Positions 8,091 through 17,235 of a stretch of 64,000 nt of DNA are shown here, piece by piece (the first letter of the stretch is position 1; every line of letters starts with the position of its first letter). The stretch is from Rhodospirillales bacterium (GTDB lineage Bacteria; Pseudomonadota; Alphaproteobacteria; Micavibrionales; UBA1664): positions 806,001 through 870,000 of the forward strand of contig CP060260.1 in the NCBI GenBank assembly GCA_023898805.1. The letters run 5' to 3'. The notes under the pieces are model-generated. The model had not been told where the DNA came from and made no database searches. It was given only the letters and a program-made list of their open reading frames with translations. Made by a program: the position numbers and the translations under genes.

Positions 8091-9071
8091 ATGCTATTGC
8101 GCCCTTTTGCGACTTTCGCCCTGTTTTGTTTCGCCCTCTGCGTTGCCGTTTTCGCACCCGGTTCCGCCCGCGCGGCGGGACCAGTCCGCGTCGTTGCCAG
8201 CTTTTCAATTCTGGCCGACATGCTCAAAAACATTGGTGGTAACGACGTTTCGGTCACAAACCTGATCGGTCCGGATGCCGACCCCCATGCCTTCGACCCC
8301 ACGCCGGACGATATGCGCACGATCGCAGCGGCCCGGCTGGTGTTCATTAACGGTCTGGGACTGGAAGGCTGGCTTACCCGCCTGAAATCACAGGGCGAAA
8401 CCCATAACCACATCGTCACCGCCAGCGCTGGCATCGCGCCGCGCTTGATGAAAGACGGCAAAAAGACCGCCATCGATCCGCATGCGTGGCAGGATATGAC
8501 CAACGCGCATGTGTATGTGCGCAACATCGCCGATGCGTTGGCCGCGGCGCTCCCGGACGAAGCGGATGCGATCAGAAAGCGCGCCGAAGATTACGATAAA
8601 AAAATCGACGATACCGATAAATGGATTCGTAGCCAGATCGACGACATCCCGCCCGCCCGCCGTCTGGTCATCACCAGCCACGACGCTTTCGGTTATTTCT
8701 CGCGCGCCTATGGCGTGCAAATGCTGGCGCCACAGGGATTGAGCACGGAAACCGAACCTTCGGCCGCCGACCTCGCGAAACTCGACCGGCAGGTCCGCGA
8801 TAATCACGTCACCACCGTGTTTCTTGAAAACATGTCCGACCCGCGGCTGATCGAACGTATTGCAAGGGATACAGACGCGCAGGTCGGCAAACCGCTCTAT
8901 GCCGATGCGCTTTCGCCACCCGACGGCCCCGCGCCGGATTATCTGCGCATGATGCGTTATAACGTGACCAAAATGGTCGCGACGATGCGGGAAGCCGACG
9001 AAAAACAACAGGCCGATGCCGCCGCCCGTGCGAACAATACCAGCATCGCCCCGGAAATAGCCGATGAATAA
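8091..9071 (+). CDS. znuA: Zinc-type ABC transporter substrate-binding protein (ZnuA family)
   Basis: 326 residues, periplasmic. A signal peptide of about 28 residues ends ARAA. Cluster A-I metal-binding protein with the four expected ligands: His66 (DPHAFDP), His131 (DPHAWQD), His197 (SHDAFGYF) and Asp272 (YADALS). A His rather than Glu at the third position is the zinc-type pattern in this family, so zinc is favoured over manganese. There is no His-rich loop like that of E. coli ZnuA. I use ATG 8091; the longer open frame back to 7872 runs through the MITE-like element and has no signal peptide. Divergent from the znuCB operon. The sequence GTTATAAACATAGC just upstream is a weak dyad. Confidence 0.92.
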   Translation: MLLRPFATFALFCFALCVAVFAPGSARAAGPVRVVASFSILADMLKNIGGNDVSVTNLIGPDADPHAFDPTPDDMRTIAAARLVFINGLGLEGWLTRLKSQGETHNHIVTASAGIAPRLMKDGKKTAIDPHAWQDMTNAHVYVRNIADALAAALPDEADAIRKRAEDYDKKIDDTDKWIRSQIDDIPPARRLVITSHDAFGYFSRAYGVQMLAPQGLSTETEPSAADLAKLDRQVRDNHVTTVFLENMSDPRLIERIARDTDAQVGKPLYADALSPPDGPAPDYLRMMRYNVTKMVATMREADEKQQADAAARANNTSIAPEIADE

Positions 9072-9166
9072 GACCGGTATCCGAAAATTCCTGCGACCGA
9101 GCGGATAAGACACATTTATGCGCACCGCCTGCGCGGGGACGCACCGCCACTGACCAAAGACCAGAG

Positions 9167-10708
9167 TTACGAACCGCGCGCCTGCCGCCGCGCATCGCGG
9201 ATCATCCGGTGGCGCAGATCGTGCAGCCCTTCCTCTACCCCCACACGGTACGAATAACGCGCGGGCATGCCCTTGTGGCTGTCCTCCAGCATATCCAGCC
9301 GCGCCGCCGCCCGCGCACGGCCGTGATGCACGCACTCGGCTGCCGCCACGCGCCGTCCTTGATCGAACACCGGCGCCACCGGGCGATAGGCGGGCGTTCC
9401 CGCCGCAAAGACGCGGGCATTCGTTTCGTCCGCGCGGTCGATCGACGACAGCGTGGCCGCCAGCGCGCCGCCGGAAATATCGAACCCGCCGCTAAGCGGC
9501 ACGATGGTGTCGCCGTCAAAACGCATCCGCGCGCCGTCGGGCGCAAGATATCGGATGACGTCAAGCGCGCCGGGTATCGTGATCTTGCCCGGCACTTCCG
9601 ACAACTTGATGACGGGACGCCCGTCGATCTCCGCCATTTTATAGACCGCGTTCAAGGTTGGCTGGTCCGGCGCGGTATTAAGATATGCGCCGATCGCATA
9701 CACGTCGACCGGCGCCTTGCCCGCGCGCAGCGCCGTGATGGTTTTGTAATTCAACCCGTCCGAAGCAATGATTTTTGCGTCCCGGTATCCCGCCGCATCC
9801 AGAATGCCGCGCGTCACCCGCGCCAGATATTGCGTATCGCCGGAATCGAGCCGCACGCCCTTAAGGTCGATTCCGCTTTCACGCGCGGCCGCAACCGCGC
9901 GCCTTACCCCTTCGGGCGTGTTATAGGTATCGACCAGAAACACGCTGCCCTGCGGCATCGCCCGCGCATAGGCGGCGAACGCCGCGATCTCGCTTTCATA
10001 CGCCATAACAAAGGCGTGGCCCATCGTCCCCACCGCGGGAATGCCGTACATCTTGCGCGCCAGCACGTTAGACGTGCCCGCGACCCCGCCCAGCCACGCG
10101 CCGCGCGCGGCTTCAAGCCCGCCCGCCGCCTGCCCGCGCCTGAGGCCGAAATCCAGAACCGGCGCATCCCCCGCCAGATGCACAAGATGCGAGGCCAGCG
10201 TGGCGAACAGCGATTGCGACCCGATCAGGTTCAAAATCGCGGCCTCCACCATCAAACACTGCCATAAAGGTCCGCTGACCCGGATGATCGGTTCTTCCGC
10301 GAACGCGATTTCTCCCTCTGGCATCGCGTCGATGCTCAGCTCCAGCTTCGCCGCAGCTAGAAAATCGACAAACGCATCGCTGAACACGCGCGCGCCGCCG
10401 GCGGTTTCGGAACGCAAAAGCGCGATATCCTCTGGCAGGAATCGCCAATGGTCTTCCAGCCATGCGAACACCACTTCCTGCCCGCCGGTGACGACGTAAC
10501 TGCCGCCGAACGGCGCCGAACGGACATAGCCGTGGAACACCGCCTGCGCCATATGCCGCCCATCGGCGAACAGCGCCTGCGCCATGGTCAACGCATAATA
10601 ATCGGCCCACAGCGCGCTCGCGCCCGGCGCGATCAACCCCTCGCGGTAATGAGGGTATTCCAGCGCGGGGGTAATTTCCGCAAATGGCATTTCGGTCATG
10701 GCGCGCAT
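9167..10708 (-). CDS. pncB: Nicotinate phosphoribosyltransferase
   Basis: 513 residues. Converts nicotinate and PRPP (with ATP) to nicotinate mononucleotide for NAD salvage. Recognisable stretches: ADYYALTMAQALF near the N-terminus, GLRRGQAAGGLEAARGAWLGG around residue 185-205, a central VDTYNTPEGVRRA, VRLDSGD near 295 and the Gly-rich YAIGAYLNT. The length fits the longer bacterial/eukaryotic-type enzyme. Start at ATG 10708 or ATG 10699. It is transcribed alone, divergently from the glycan operon, with about 100 bases between the two starts. Confidence 0.93.
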   Translation of the reverse strand: MRAMTEMPFAEITPALEYPHYREGLIAPGASALWADYYALTMAQALFADGRHMAQAVFHGYVRSAPFGGSYVVTGGQEVVFAWLEDHWRFLPEDIALLRSETAGGARVFSDAFVDFLAAAKLELSIDAMPEGEIAFAEEPIIRVSGPLWQCLMVEAAILNLIGSQSLFATLASHLVHLAGDAPVLDFGLRRGQAAGGLEAARGAWLGGVAGTSNVLARKMYGIPAVGTMGHAFVMAYESEIAAFAAYARAMPQGSVFLVDTYNTPEGVRRAVAAARESGIDLKGVRLDSGDTQYLARVTRGILDAAGYRDAKIIASDGLNYKTITALRAGKAPVDVYAIGAYLNTAPDQPTLNAVYKMAEIDGRPVIKLSEVPGKITIPGALDVIRYLAPDGARMRFDGDTIVPLSGGFDISGGALAATLSSIDRADETNARVFAAGTPAYRPVAPVFDQGRRVAAAECVHHGRARAAARLDMLEDSHKGMPARYSYRVGVEEGLHDLRHRMIRDARRQARGS

Positions 10709-10807
10709 AATCCTTAAAAAAACGCATTATACAGGCGCACAATGCACCGCAAAGCGTGGATTTCCAAGGCTTGTTGGCAAACCCCCCAAATGCTAGAACA
10801 AACAGGC

Positions 10808-11851
10808 ATGAACATCCTGATCACCGGCGGCGCGGGTTTCATCGGATCGCATCTGGTCCGCGCGGCACTTTCGTGCGGCCATAGCGTACTCAATTACGAT
10901 GCGCTGACCTACGCCGCAAACCCGCTGACCCTTGCGGATATCAATACCTCTGCCTACCGTCTGATCCGCGCCGACGTTACCGACGCTGAAAAACTGACCG
11001 AAACCCTAACCGCGTTCCGGCCCGACGCGGTGATCCACGTCGCCGCCGAAACCCATGTCGATCGTTCGATCGACGCGCCCGCGCCCTTCATTCATACGAA
11101 CGTCGCGGGCACGCTTTGCGTGCTTGAGGCCACGCTGGCGTATTGGAAACAGGCGGGCGCGCCCGCGCATTTTCGCCTGATCCACGTCTCGACAGACGAA
11201 GTCTACGGCCCGCTTGCCGATTCCGCCCCGCCGGTGCGCGAGGGCGCGGCATACAACCCCTCCTCGCCCTATGCCGCGTCCAAGGCCGCATCGGACCATC
11301 TGGCCCGCGCCTGGGCGCGAACATGGGGATTGCCGGTGATCGTCACCCAGTGCGGCAATAATTTCGGCTCCTGCCAATATCCGGAGAAACTGATTCCGCA
11401 CATGATCCTGCGCGCCCTTGCGGGCGAAACCCTGCCAATCTATGGCGCGGGCGACCAGATCCGCGACTGGATCCACGCCGCCGATCATGCCGACGCGCTT
11501 TTGCACGTACTGGGCATGGACCCGGACCAGACCGTGCTGATCGGCGCGCAGGCACCAATGCGCAACATCGACGTGGTGACCGCCATCTGCGCGCATCTCG
11601 ACGCGCTGGCCCCGCGTACCACCGGGCCGTATGCGGATTTGATCCGCCATGTCGAGGACCGCCCGGGCCACGACCGCCGCTATGCCCTTGATCCCGCGCG
11701 CCTGTATGCGACCGGCTGGCGTCCGCGCCATGAGTTCGGACCAGCGCTGCGCGATACCGTCGCATGGTACATAAACAACCCCGCCTGGGTGGAAGAAGCG
11801 CGGGAAAAAGGGTATCATTCCGCGCGCATCGGCCAACGCGCCGGCGGCTGA
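10808..11851 (+). CDS. rfbB: dTDP-glucose 4,6-dehydratase
   Basis: 347 residues; extended short-chain dehydrogenase fold. NAD-binding GGAGFIGS at 7-14, catalytic Thr-Asp-Glu at 129-131 (STDEVYG) and YAASK at 155-159. These are the hallmarks of RfbB/RmlB, which makes dTDP-4-keto-6-deoxyglucose. Start ATG 10808 gives the normal N-terminus; the longer frame from 10742 has no family support. First gene of a chain of nine rightward genes. rfbC and rfbD for rhamnose are absent, so the keto-sugar is expected to flow to the fused isomerase/aminotransferase at 14546-16072. Confidence 0.93.
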   Translation: MNILITGGAGFIGSHLVRAALSCGHSVLNYDALTYAANPLTLADINTSAYRLIRADVTDAEKLTETLTAFRPDAVIHVAAETHVDRSIDAPAPFIHTNVAGTLCVLEATLAYWKQAGAPAHFRLIHVSTDEVYGPLADSAPPVREGAAYNPSSPYAASKAASDHLARAWARTWGLPVIVTQCGNNFGSCQYPEKLIPHMILRALAGETLPIYGAGDQIRDWIHAADHADALLHVLGMDPDQTVLIGAQAPMRNIDVVTAICAHLDALAPRTTGPYADLIRHVEDRPGHDRRYALDPARLYATGWRPRHEFGPALRDTVAWYINNPAWVEEAREKGYHSARIGQRAGG

Positions 11852-11867
11852 AAAGGGGGTTCGCGGC

Positions 11868-12653
11868 ATGAAAGGCATTATTCTGGCGGGCGGGCACGGC
11901 ACACGCCTTCACCCTGTTACCCGCGCGGTCTCGAAACACCTGCTGCCCGTCTATAACAAGCCGATGATTTATTACCCGCTGGCGACGCTGATGCTCGCGG
12001 GTATCCGCGACATCCTGATCATCACCAAGCCGGAGGACCGGCCTGCCTTTGAGCGCCTGCTTGCCACCGGCGCGGAATGGGGCCTGCGCATCGCCTATGC
12101 CGCGCAAAGCGAACCGAAAGGCATTGCCGAAGCCGTGACCATCGGCGCCGATTTCATCGACGGCGAACGTTTCGTCCTGATACTGGGCGACAACATCTTT
12201 TTCGGCGCCGGCCTTGGCGAAAGGCTGCGCCACGCCTGCGAAAACAACCGCGGCGCGACCGTCTTCGCGCATCACGTCCGCAACCCGGAAGCCTATGGCG
12301 TCGTCGCCTTCGACGCGGCGGGCAAGCCCCTTTCGATCGAGGAAAAACCAAAAAATCCGCAATCCCACTGGGCGTTGACCGGCCTGTACGTTTATGAACC
12401 GGACGCAATCGAACGCGCGCGCGCACTGCGCCCTTCCCCACGCGGCGAACTGGAGATAACCGACCTCAACCGCGCCTATCTCGACGCAGGAAAACTGAAC
12501 CTCGAACGCCTGACACGCGGTTATTGCTGGATGGACATGGGCACGCCGGAAAATCTGCTGGCCGCTTCCGACTACGTCCGCACGATCGAGGATCGGCAAG
12601 GCCTGCGCGTCTGCGATCCGAACGAAGTGGCGCGGCTCAATGGCTGGGTCTGA
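11868..12653 (+). CDS. rfbA: Glucose-1-phosphate thymidylyltransferase
   Basis: 261 residues. Makes dTDP-glucose from dTTP and glucose-1-phosphate, the substrate for RfbB. N-terminal LAGGHGTRLHPVT (His where most members have Ser), SKHLLPVYNKPMIYYPL and GDNIFFG are all present, as is YCWMDMGTPENLLAAS late in the protein. It ends about 25-30 residues earlier than typical RfbA (near 290), just after the GWV segment; many short members exist, so activity is still likely. AAAAGGGGG lies upstream of the start. Its end overlaps the next gene by 14 bases. Confidence 0.93.
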   Translation: MKGIILAGGHGTRLHPVTRAVSKHLLPVYNKPMIYYPLATLMLAGIRDILIITKPEDRPAFERLLATGAEWGLRIAYAAQSEPKGIAEAVTIGADFIDGERFVLILGDNIFFGAGLGERLRHACENNRGATVFAHHVRNPEAYGVVAFDAAGKPLSIEEKPKNPQSHWALTGLYVYEPDAIERARALRPSPRGELEITDLNRAYLDAGKLNLERLTRGYCWMDMGTPENLLAASDYVRTIEDRQGLRVCDPNEVARLNGWV

Positions 12654-14559
12654 CGCCGAATCCCTGCGTGCCTGTTTGCGCGAAAGCGCCGGCGATCTTG
12701 CGGCTCTGCTGTCGCGGGAGGACGCGATCCATACCCATGCCCGCGCGCTGGTGTTCGACGGCACGCATCTGGCGAACGACGCCCTGATCGTGAAATGGCG
12801 CGCCGATCTTGATGGCGTCGTGCGCGCGATCGGCGACCGCGCCCTTGCCACGCGCCTGATGCTGCTGGCCGCGGCGCTTGAAGGCGCAAACGGCGGACGC
12901 AATGCCGCGCTGACATACCTGATTGATGCGCTGTGCGACCCCGACCTGCAAAAACTCGTCCCCGTTGACATCTATCATCGCCTCGCGCGGCATGACTGGT
13001 TCGCGGGTCTTGATGCTGCGACCCTCGCACAGATCGTGCGCGCCCACGCGCCGCGCCTGCAAACGGCGGAAAATATCGCCGTCTGGAAAATCGCGCGCAT
13101 CCAGTGGGCGCTCGGCATGGGTACCAGCGCCGATATGGTCTGGCTGCGCATCGTGCTTGATGCCGTATCCATACCATGGATGCTGCAAGGGCTGGAACGC
13201 GGCTATGACGACCTCGCGCTCGTCGTCGAAAACGATCTGTATGGCGGCTGGCTGCGGCGCAGCGAACTGGTCGAACATTTCGTTTCCACCCTCGCAAGCT
13301 GGGAACCGCAAATGCTGGCGGCCGGAAAGCGCCGCCGCGCCGCATTGGGCGAACCCGCCCCCATCGCATTGGGCGAACCCGCCCCTATCCATGCATCCGT
13401 ACCGCATCCCCGCAAACGCATCGGCATTTTTATCCATGCCGCCTCGTGGCTTGCGCATATCGCCTTGCTGCATCGGACGCTTTCTGTCCTTCCTATACCG
13501 CGCGCTTATGATATATGCGTTTACGCCTTGACCCGCCGCGACGAAACCATGACCGCGCGCATGGCTGAAATCGGCGTCGATTGCGTATTCATGGCCGACA
13601 CCTATCGCGGCGAGGACTGGTCGATGCTCGCGCGCTACACGCAACTGCGCGAACGCATGATCGCCGACGGCGTCGACACGGCGATCTGGCTGTGCCAGCC
13701 GATGGGCATGAGCTACGCCTTTGGCATGGGGCTTGCACCAAAACAGGTCTATTGGTCGATGAAAACGATGAACAGGGCCCTGACCGCTGCGGATGACTAC
13801 TGGATGTCGTTTAACGGCCCCGGTGACGTTTTTGAATTTCAGGGCAAGCCCTGGAAACTCGTGCCCGTGACCTTCGACCCCGCACCCGCGCCGGACGAAA
13901 AGACAATCGCCGATATCCGCGCACGCTTTGGCCCCGATGCGGTGCTGATGGGCACGCTCGCGCGCGAGGACAAACTCAACCAGCCCGATTTTTTAAACAC
14001 CGTGTGCGATGCGCTCGACCGCAATCCGACCGCGCATTATCTGTATACGGGGCGCGAGGATCTGCCCGCTATCCGTGGCACGTTCCGCGCGCGCGGACAC
14101 GACGCACGCGCTCATTTCATTGGCTGGGTCGATACCGCGCTTTACGCCCGCGTCTTCGACATTTACCTAGATTGCTGGCCCGGTCGTTCGGGCGTGACCC
14201 TGTTCAACGCGCTGGAGGCTGAAACCCCGATGCTGTTTTACATGGGCGACCATACCAATGACGACACCGTGCGATTGAGTTTTTTCTTCCACATCCTTTC
14301 CGAACGCGACGATGGCTGCCATCTCGACGATCCCGCGCTCGATGCCGCTTTCGACCTGCCGGGCGGCGAACGCGCGCTTCTGGCTTGCCGCGATAAAAAT
14401 GAATACGCCGCGACCCTCGACCGCCTGATCGCGGACGCGCGCTGGCGCAAAACCGTGGGCGGCGCGGGTCGCGCCCTGTACGCCGACCTGACCGACACGC
14501 GTAAGACCCGCCGCGTCATCGAATCCCTGCTGGCGGAGGCGCTCAATGCAACAGCCTGA
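12640..14559 (+). CDS. Glycosyltransferase-like protein (weakly OGT/SPINDLY-like, GT-B)
   Basis: 639 residues. The N-terminal ~240 are helical and Ala/Leu/Arg-rich without clear TPR motifs. The C-terminal ~380 look like a GT-B fold: an Ile/Phe strand at RIGIFIHAASWLAHIALL, then a central nucleotide-binding-like part (VLMGTLAREDKLNQPDF, AHYLYTGRED, AHFIGWVD). The DCWPGRSGVTLFNALEAETP segment is the Gly-rich/Glu motif seen near the nucleotide-sugar site of many GT-B enzymes and in bacterial OGT/SPINDLY-like proteins. It probably transfers a sugar, perhaps the cluster's dTDP-amino sugar (inference). A 24-base tandem duplication (13342-13389) lies in the linker. Start ATG 12640 overlaps rfbA by 14 bases; the exact family is uncertain. 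Confidence 0.6.
   Translation: MAGSDAESLRACLRESAGDLAALLSREDAIHTHARALVFDGTHLANDALIVKWRADLDGVVRAIGDRALATRLMLLAAALEGANGGRNAALTYLIDALCDPDLQKLVPVDIYHRLARHDWFAGLDAATLAQIVRAHAPRLQTAENIAVWKIARIQWALGMGTSADMVWLRIVLDAVSIPWMLQGLERGYDDLALVVENDLYGGWLRRSELVEHFVSTLASWEPQMLAAGKRRRAALGEPAPIALGEPAPIHASVPHPRKRIGIFIHAASWLAHIALLHRTLSVLPIPRAYDICVYALTRRDETMTARMAEIGVDCVFMADTYRGEDWSMLARYTQLRERMIADGVDTAIWLCQPMGMSYAFGMGLAPKQVYWSMKTMNRALTAADDYWMSFNGPGDVFEFQGKPWKLVPVTFDPAPAPDEKTIADIRARFGPDAVLMGTLAREDKLNQPDFLNTVCDALDRNPTAHYLYTGREDLPAIRGTFRARGHDARAHFIGWVDTALYARVFDIYLDCWPGRSGVTLFNALEAETPMLFYMGDHTNDDTVRLSFFFHILSERDDGCHLDDPALDAAFDLPGGERALLACRDKNEYAATLDRLIADARWRKTVGGAGRALYADLTDTRKTRRVIESLLAEALNATA
13342..13389 (+). repeat. 24-bp in-frame tandem duplication
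   Basis: Two adjacent 24-base units (13342-13365 and 13366-13389) differ at one base and encode ALGEPAPI twice, in the linker between the N-terminal part and the GT-B-like part of the glycosyltransferase-like gene. The unit length is a multiple of three, so copy-number change would keep the frame. Confidence 0.95.
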
Positions 14560-16072
14560 ACGCATCGCTATCCTTTCGCGCGGCGACGAACGTGGTGACA
14601 TGCGCGTGCTGGAGGCGCAGGACGTTGCGGGTTTCGACATCCGGCGCGTTTTCTGGTTTTCCGGCAATGGCGACCCGGCCCTGACCCGTGGTCACCACGC
14701 GCACAGGGCGTTGACCCAGTTCATGGTCTGCCTTGAAGGCGCGTTCAGCGTCACGCTCGATCGCATGGACGAACCACGGACCCATCGTCTGGAAGCGTCC
14801 GGTTCCGGCCTTCTGGTCCCGCCCGGCTGGTGGGCCGTGCTGCACGATTTCACGCCGGATGCGCGGGTGATGGTGTTTTGTTCCGACCCTTACGACGAAT
14901 CCGATTACATGCGCGAACGCGCCGAATTCGCCGCATGGCTGAAAGAGCGCGCGACCGGGGAAATCGAATTCTATCCGATGCGCCGCGCGCTTGAGGCCGA
15001 ACGCGTGATGCTGCAATCCACCTTCGCGCGGGTGCTCGATTCCGGTGTGCTGATCGGCGGCGATGTGCTGACCGAATTTGAATCCGCCTTCGCCACTTAT
15101 TGCGGTGCCGACCACGTAATCGGCTGCGGCAACGGTCTTGACGCGCTGGCCTTGATTCTTGCGGCATACGGCATCGGTCCGGGGGACGAGGTGATCGTCC
15201 CCGCCAATTCCTTCATCGCCTCGGCGCTGGCCGCGACCATGGTCGGCGCGACACCCGTTCTGGCCGATGCGCGACCCGGCACATACGGCCTTGACCCCGA
15301 TGCCTTCGCCCGCGCGATCACCCCGCGCACCCGCGCGGTCATTCCGGTGCATCTGTACGGCATTCCCTGTGACATGGACGCGATCGTGCAAATCGCGAAA
15401 CCGCGCGATATCAAGGTGATCGAGGACGCGGCCCAGGCGCAGGGCGCGCGCTATGGCGGCCGTCGCACCGGGACACTGGGCGACGCCGCGGGTTTCAGCT
15501 TTTACCCCACCAAAAATCTGGGCGCGCTGGGCGACGCCGGCGCAGTGGCGACCAACGATTCCGCGCTCGCCGCACGGGTTCGCGCGCTTGGCAATTACGG
15601 GTCTGCACGCAAATACATCCACGACGTCGCGGGCCGCAATTCGCGCCTTGACCCGGTTCACGCCGCCGTACTGGCCGCGCGCTTGAAAAATCTGGACGCG
15701 CAGAATGCAATCCGCGCGCAACACGCCGCCGTTTACAGCGAACTGCTGGCCGGACGCGACGACATCGTTCTGCCCGCGTTGCCCGACGGGGTCGAAAGCG
15801 TCTGGCACCTGATGCCGGTACTGGTTGCCGCCGCAAAACGCGATGCGCTGATCGCGCATCTGGCCGCACATGGGATCACCGCCTTGATTCATTACCCGGT
15901 GCCGATACACAAACAAAAGGCCTATGCCGCCTTATGCGCGGGGCAAAATTTCCCGATTGCCGAGGATACGGCCGCGCGGCTTGTTTCCCTGCCGCTTACG
16001 CCGTGGCACACCCCCGAAGAAATCCGCCGCGTGGCGCAAACGGTCAAGGATTTCCTGGACGGTGCGCGATGA
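14546..16072 (+). CDS. Fused dTDP-keto-sugar 3,4-ketoisomerase (cupin) and PLP aminotransferase
   Basis: 508 residues, two enzymes in one chain. Residues 1-135 form a WxcM/FdtA-type cupin: RGHHAHRALTQFMVCLEG holds the conserved His pair, and VPPGWWAVLHDF follows. Residues ~145-505 form a DegT/DnrJ/EryC1/StrS aminotransferase with IGCGNGLDAL, VIPVHLYG, IEDAAQAQGA and the PLP lysine Lys323 in FYPTKNLGALGDAG. Known relatives FdtA/QdtA and FdtB/QdtB are separate enzymes that convert dTDP-4-keto-6-deoxyglucose to the 3-keto isomer and then to dTDP-Fuc3N or dTDP-Qui3N. The product here is therefore probably a dTDP-3-amino-3,6-dideoxyhexose; which epimer cannot be read from sequence. Overlaps the preceding gene by 14 bases. 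Confidence 0.88.
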   Translation: MQQPERIAILSRGDERGDMRVLEAQDVAGFDIRRVFWFSGNGDPALTRGHHAHRALTQFMVCLEGAFSVTLDRMDEPRTHRLEASGSGLLVPPGWWAVLHDFTPDARVMVFCSDPYDESDYMRERAEFAAWLKERATGEIEFYPMRRALEAERVMLQSTFARVLDSGVLIGGDVLTEFESAFATYCGADHVIGCGNGLDALALILAAYGIGPGDEVIVPANSFIASALAATMVGATPVLADARPGTYGLDPDAFARAITPRTRAVIPVHLYGIPCDMDAIVQIAKPRDIKVIEDAAQAQGARYGGRRTGTLGDAAGFSFYPTKNLGALGDAGAVATNDSALAARVRALGNYGSARKYIHDVAGRNSRLDPVHAAVLAARLKNLDAQNAIRAQHAAVYSELLAGRDDIVLPALPDGVESVWHLMPVLVAAAKRDALIAHLAAHGITALIHYPVPIHKQKAYAALCAGQNFPIAEDTAARLVSLPLTPWHTPEEIRRVAQTVKDFLDGAR

Positions 16073-17235
16073 CCAAAACCGCCCTTCTGGCCGGAAGCGG
16101 ATTCAGCGCCCTGCCCATTCTGGCCGCGCTGCGCCGTGCGGGCTGGCGCGTCGTGGTCGCGGGCAACCGTCCGGACGACCCGTGCCATCTATACGCCGAT
16201 GCTTCGGCGCATATTGATTACGCCGACCCCGATGCGCTTCTGGCCACCGCGCGCGAACACGCCGCCGACGCGCTGGTGCCCGGCTGCAACGACGAATCCT
16301 ATCTTGCCGCCGCCGACGTCGCCGCCATTCTGAACATTTCCGGACTCGATACACCCGAAATTGCGCGCACCATCCATGAAAAAAGCCGCTACCGCGCCTT
16401 GATGCTCGCCCACGGATTTCCGGTGCCGCGTGCCGTTGCGGGCGACGACCCGGCGGGATTAAGCCCGCCTTATCTGGTCAAGCCGGTCGATTCCTCGACC
16501 GGGCGCGGCATGACGCGCATCGACGACCCCGCCTGCCTGCCTGTCGCGCTTGAAATCGCGCGTGCCGCGTCGCGCACGGGTAACGCGCTGATCGAGGAAT
16601 TTTTTACCGGCTCGCTGCACAGCCATTCCGCGTTTCTTGAAAACGGCACGATTCTGTGGGACGTCTTCGCCGACGAGTATTGCACGGTTTATCCCTATGC
16701 GGTGAATTGCTCCAACTGCCCGTCCGGGCTGCCCGATGCGCCGCGTGAAACCATGCGCCGCGAAATGACGCGCCTTGCCGCCGCGCTAAAACTCGCCAAC
16801 GGGCTGCTGCACACGCAATTTATGTGGAACGGGCACGAAATGCGGATCATCGAATCCATGCGCCGCTGCCCCGGCGATCTGTATGGCGAGATGATCGCCC
16901 AATCCACGGGTTGCGATTACGCTGCGCGTTACATCGCCCCCTTTATCGGCGCGCGCCAGCCCCAAGCCGCGCCCGCGCCCGAACGCTGCATCGGGCGCCA
17001 CACGATCACCTTCGCGAAACCCGTCACTGCGTGCGAAATCAGGCTGGATCTGCCCGGCACGCATAACCTGCGCTATGTGCCGCTGGCCGTAAGCGGCGCG
17101 CGCATCGACCCAGCGCCGCACGGCAAGCTTGGCCTGTTTTTCGTGGAATTTCCGGACCGAACAAGGATGCTGGAATTCGCGCCAAAATTCGCCGATCATG
17201 TGACGCTTGAAAACCCGGAAGGACTGACCCGATGA
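16069..17235 (+). CDS. ATP-grasp ligase family protein
   Basis: 388 residues. The N-terminal pre-ATP-grasp Rossmann part begins TALLAGSGFSALPIL. The central ATP-binding part has YLVKPVDSSTGRGM (about 140-155) and a later IEEFFTG. An IESMRRCPGDLYGEMI segment holds the expected acidic/Asn-type metal region near residue 260-275. ATP-grasp enzymes join a carboxylate to an amine through an acyl-phosphate. In this context the obvious substrate is the amino group made by the preceding aminotransferase, or an amino acid to be attached to it (inference). ATG 16069 overlaps the previous stop as ATGA. Confidence 0.75.
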   Translation: MTKTALLAGSGFSALPILAALRRAGWRVVVAGNRPDDPCHLYADASAHIDYADPDALLATAREHAADALVPGCNDESYLAAADVAAILNISGLDTPEIARTIHEKSRYRALMLAHGFPVPRAVAGDDPAGLSPPYLVKPVDSSTGRGMTRIDDPACLPVALEIARAASRTGNALIEEFFTGSLHSHSAFLENGTILWDVFADEYCTVYPYAVNCSNCPSGLPDAPRETMRREMTRLAAALKLANGLLHTQFMWNGHEMRIIESMRRCPGDLYGEMIAQSTGCDYAARYIAPFIGARQPQAAPAPERCIGRHTITFAKPVTACEIRLDLPGTHNLRYVPLAVSGARIDPAPHGKLGLFFVEFPDRTRMLEFAPKFADHVTLENPEGLTR

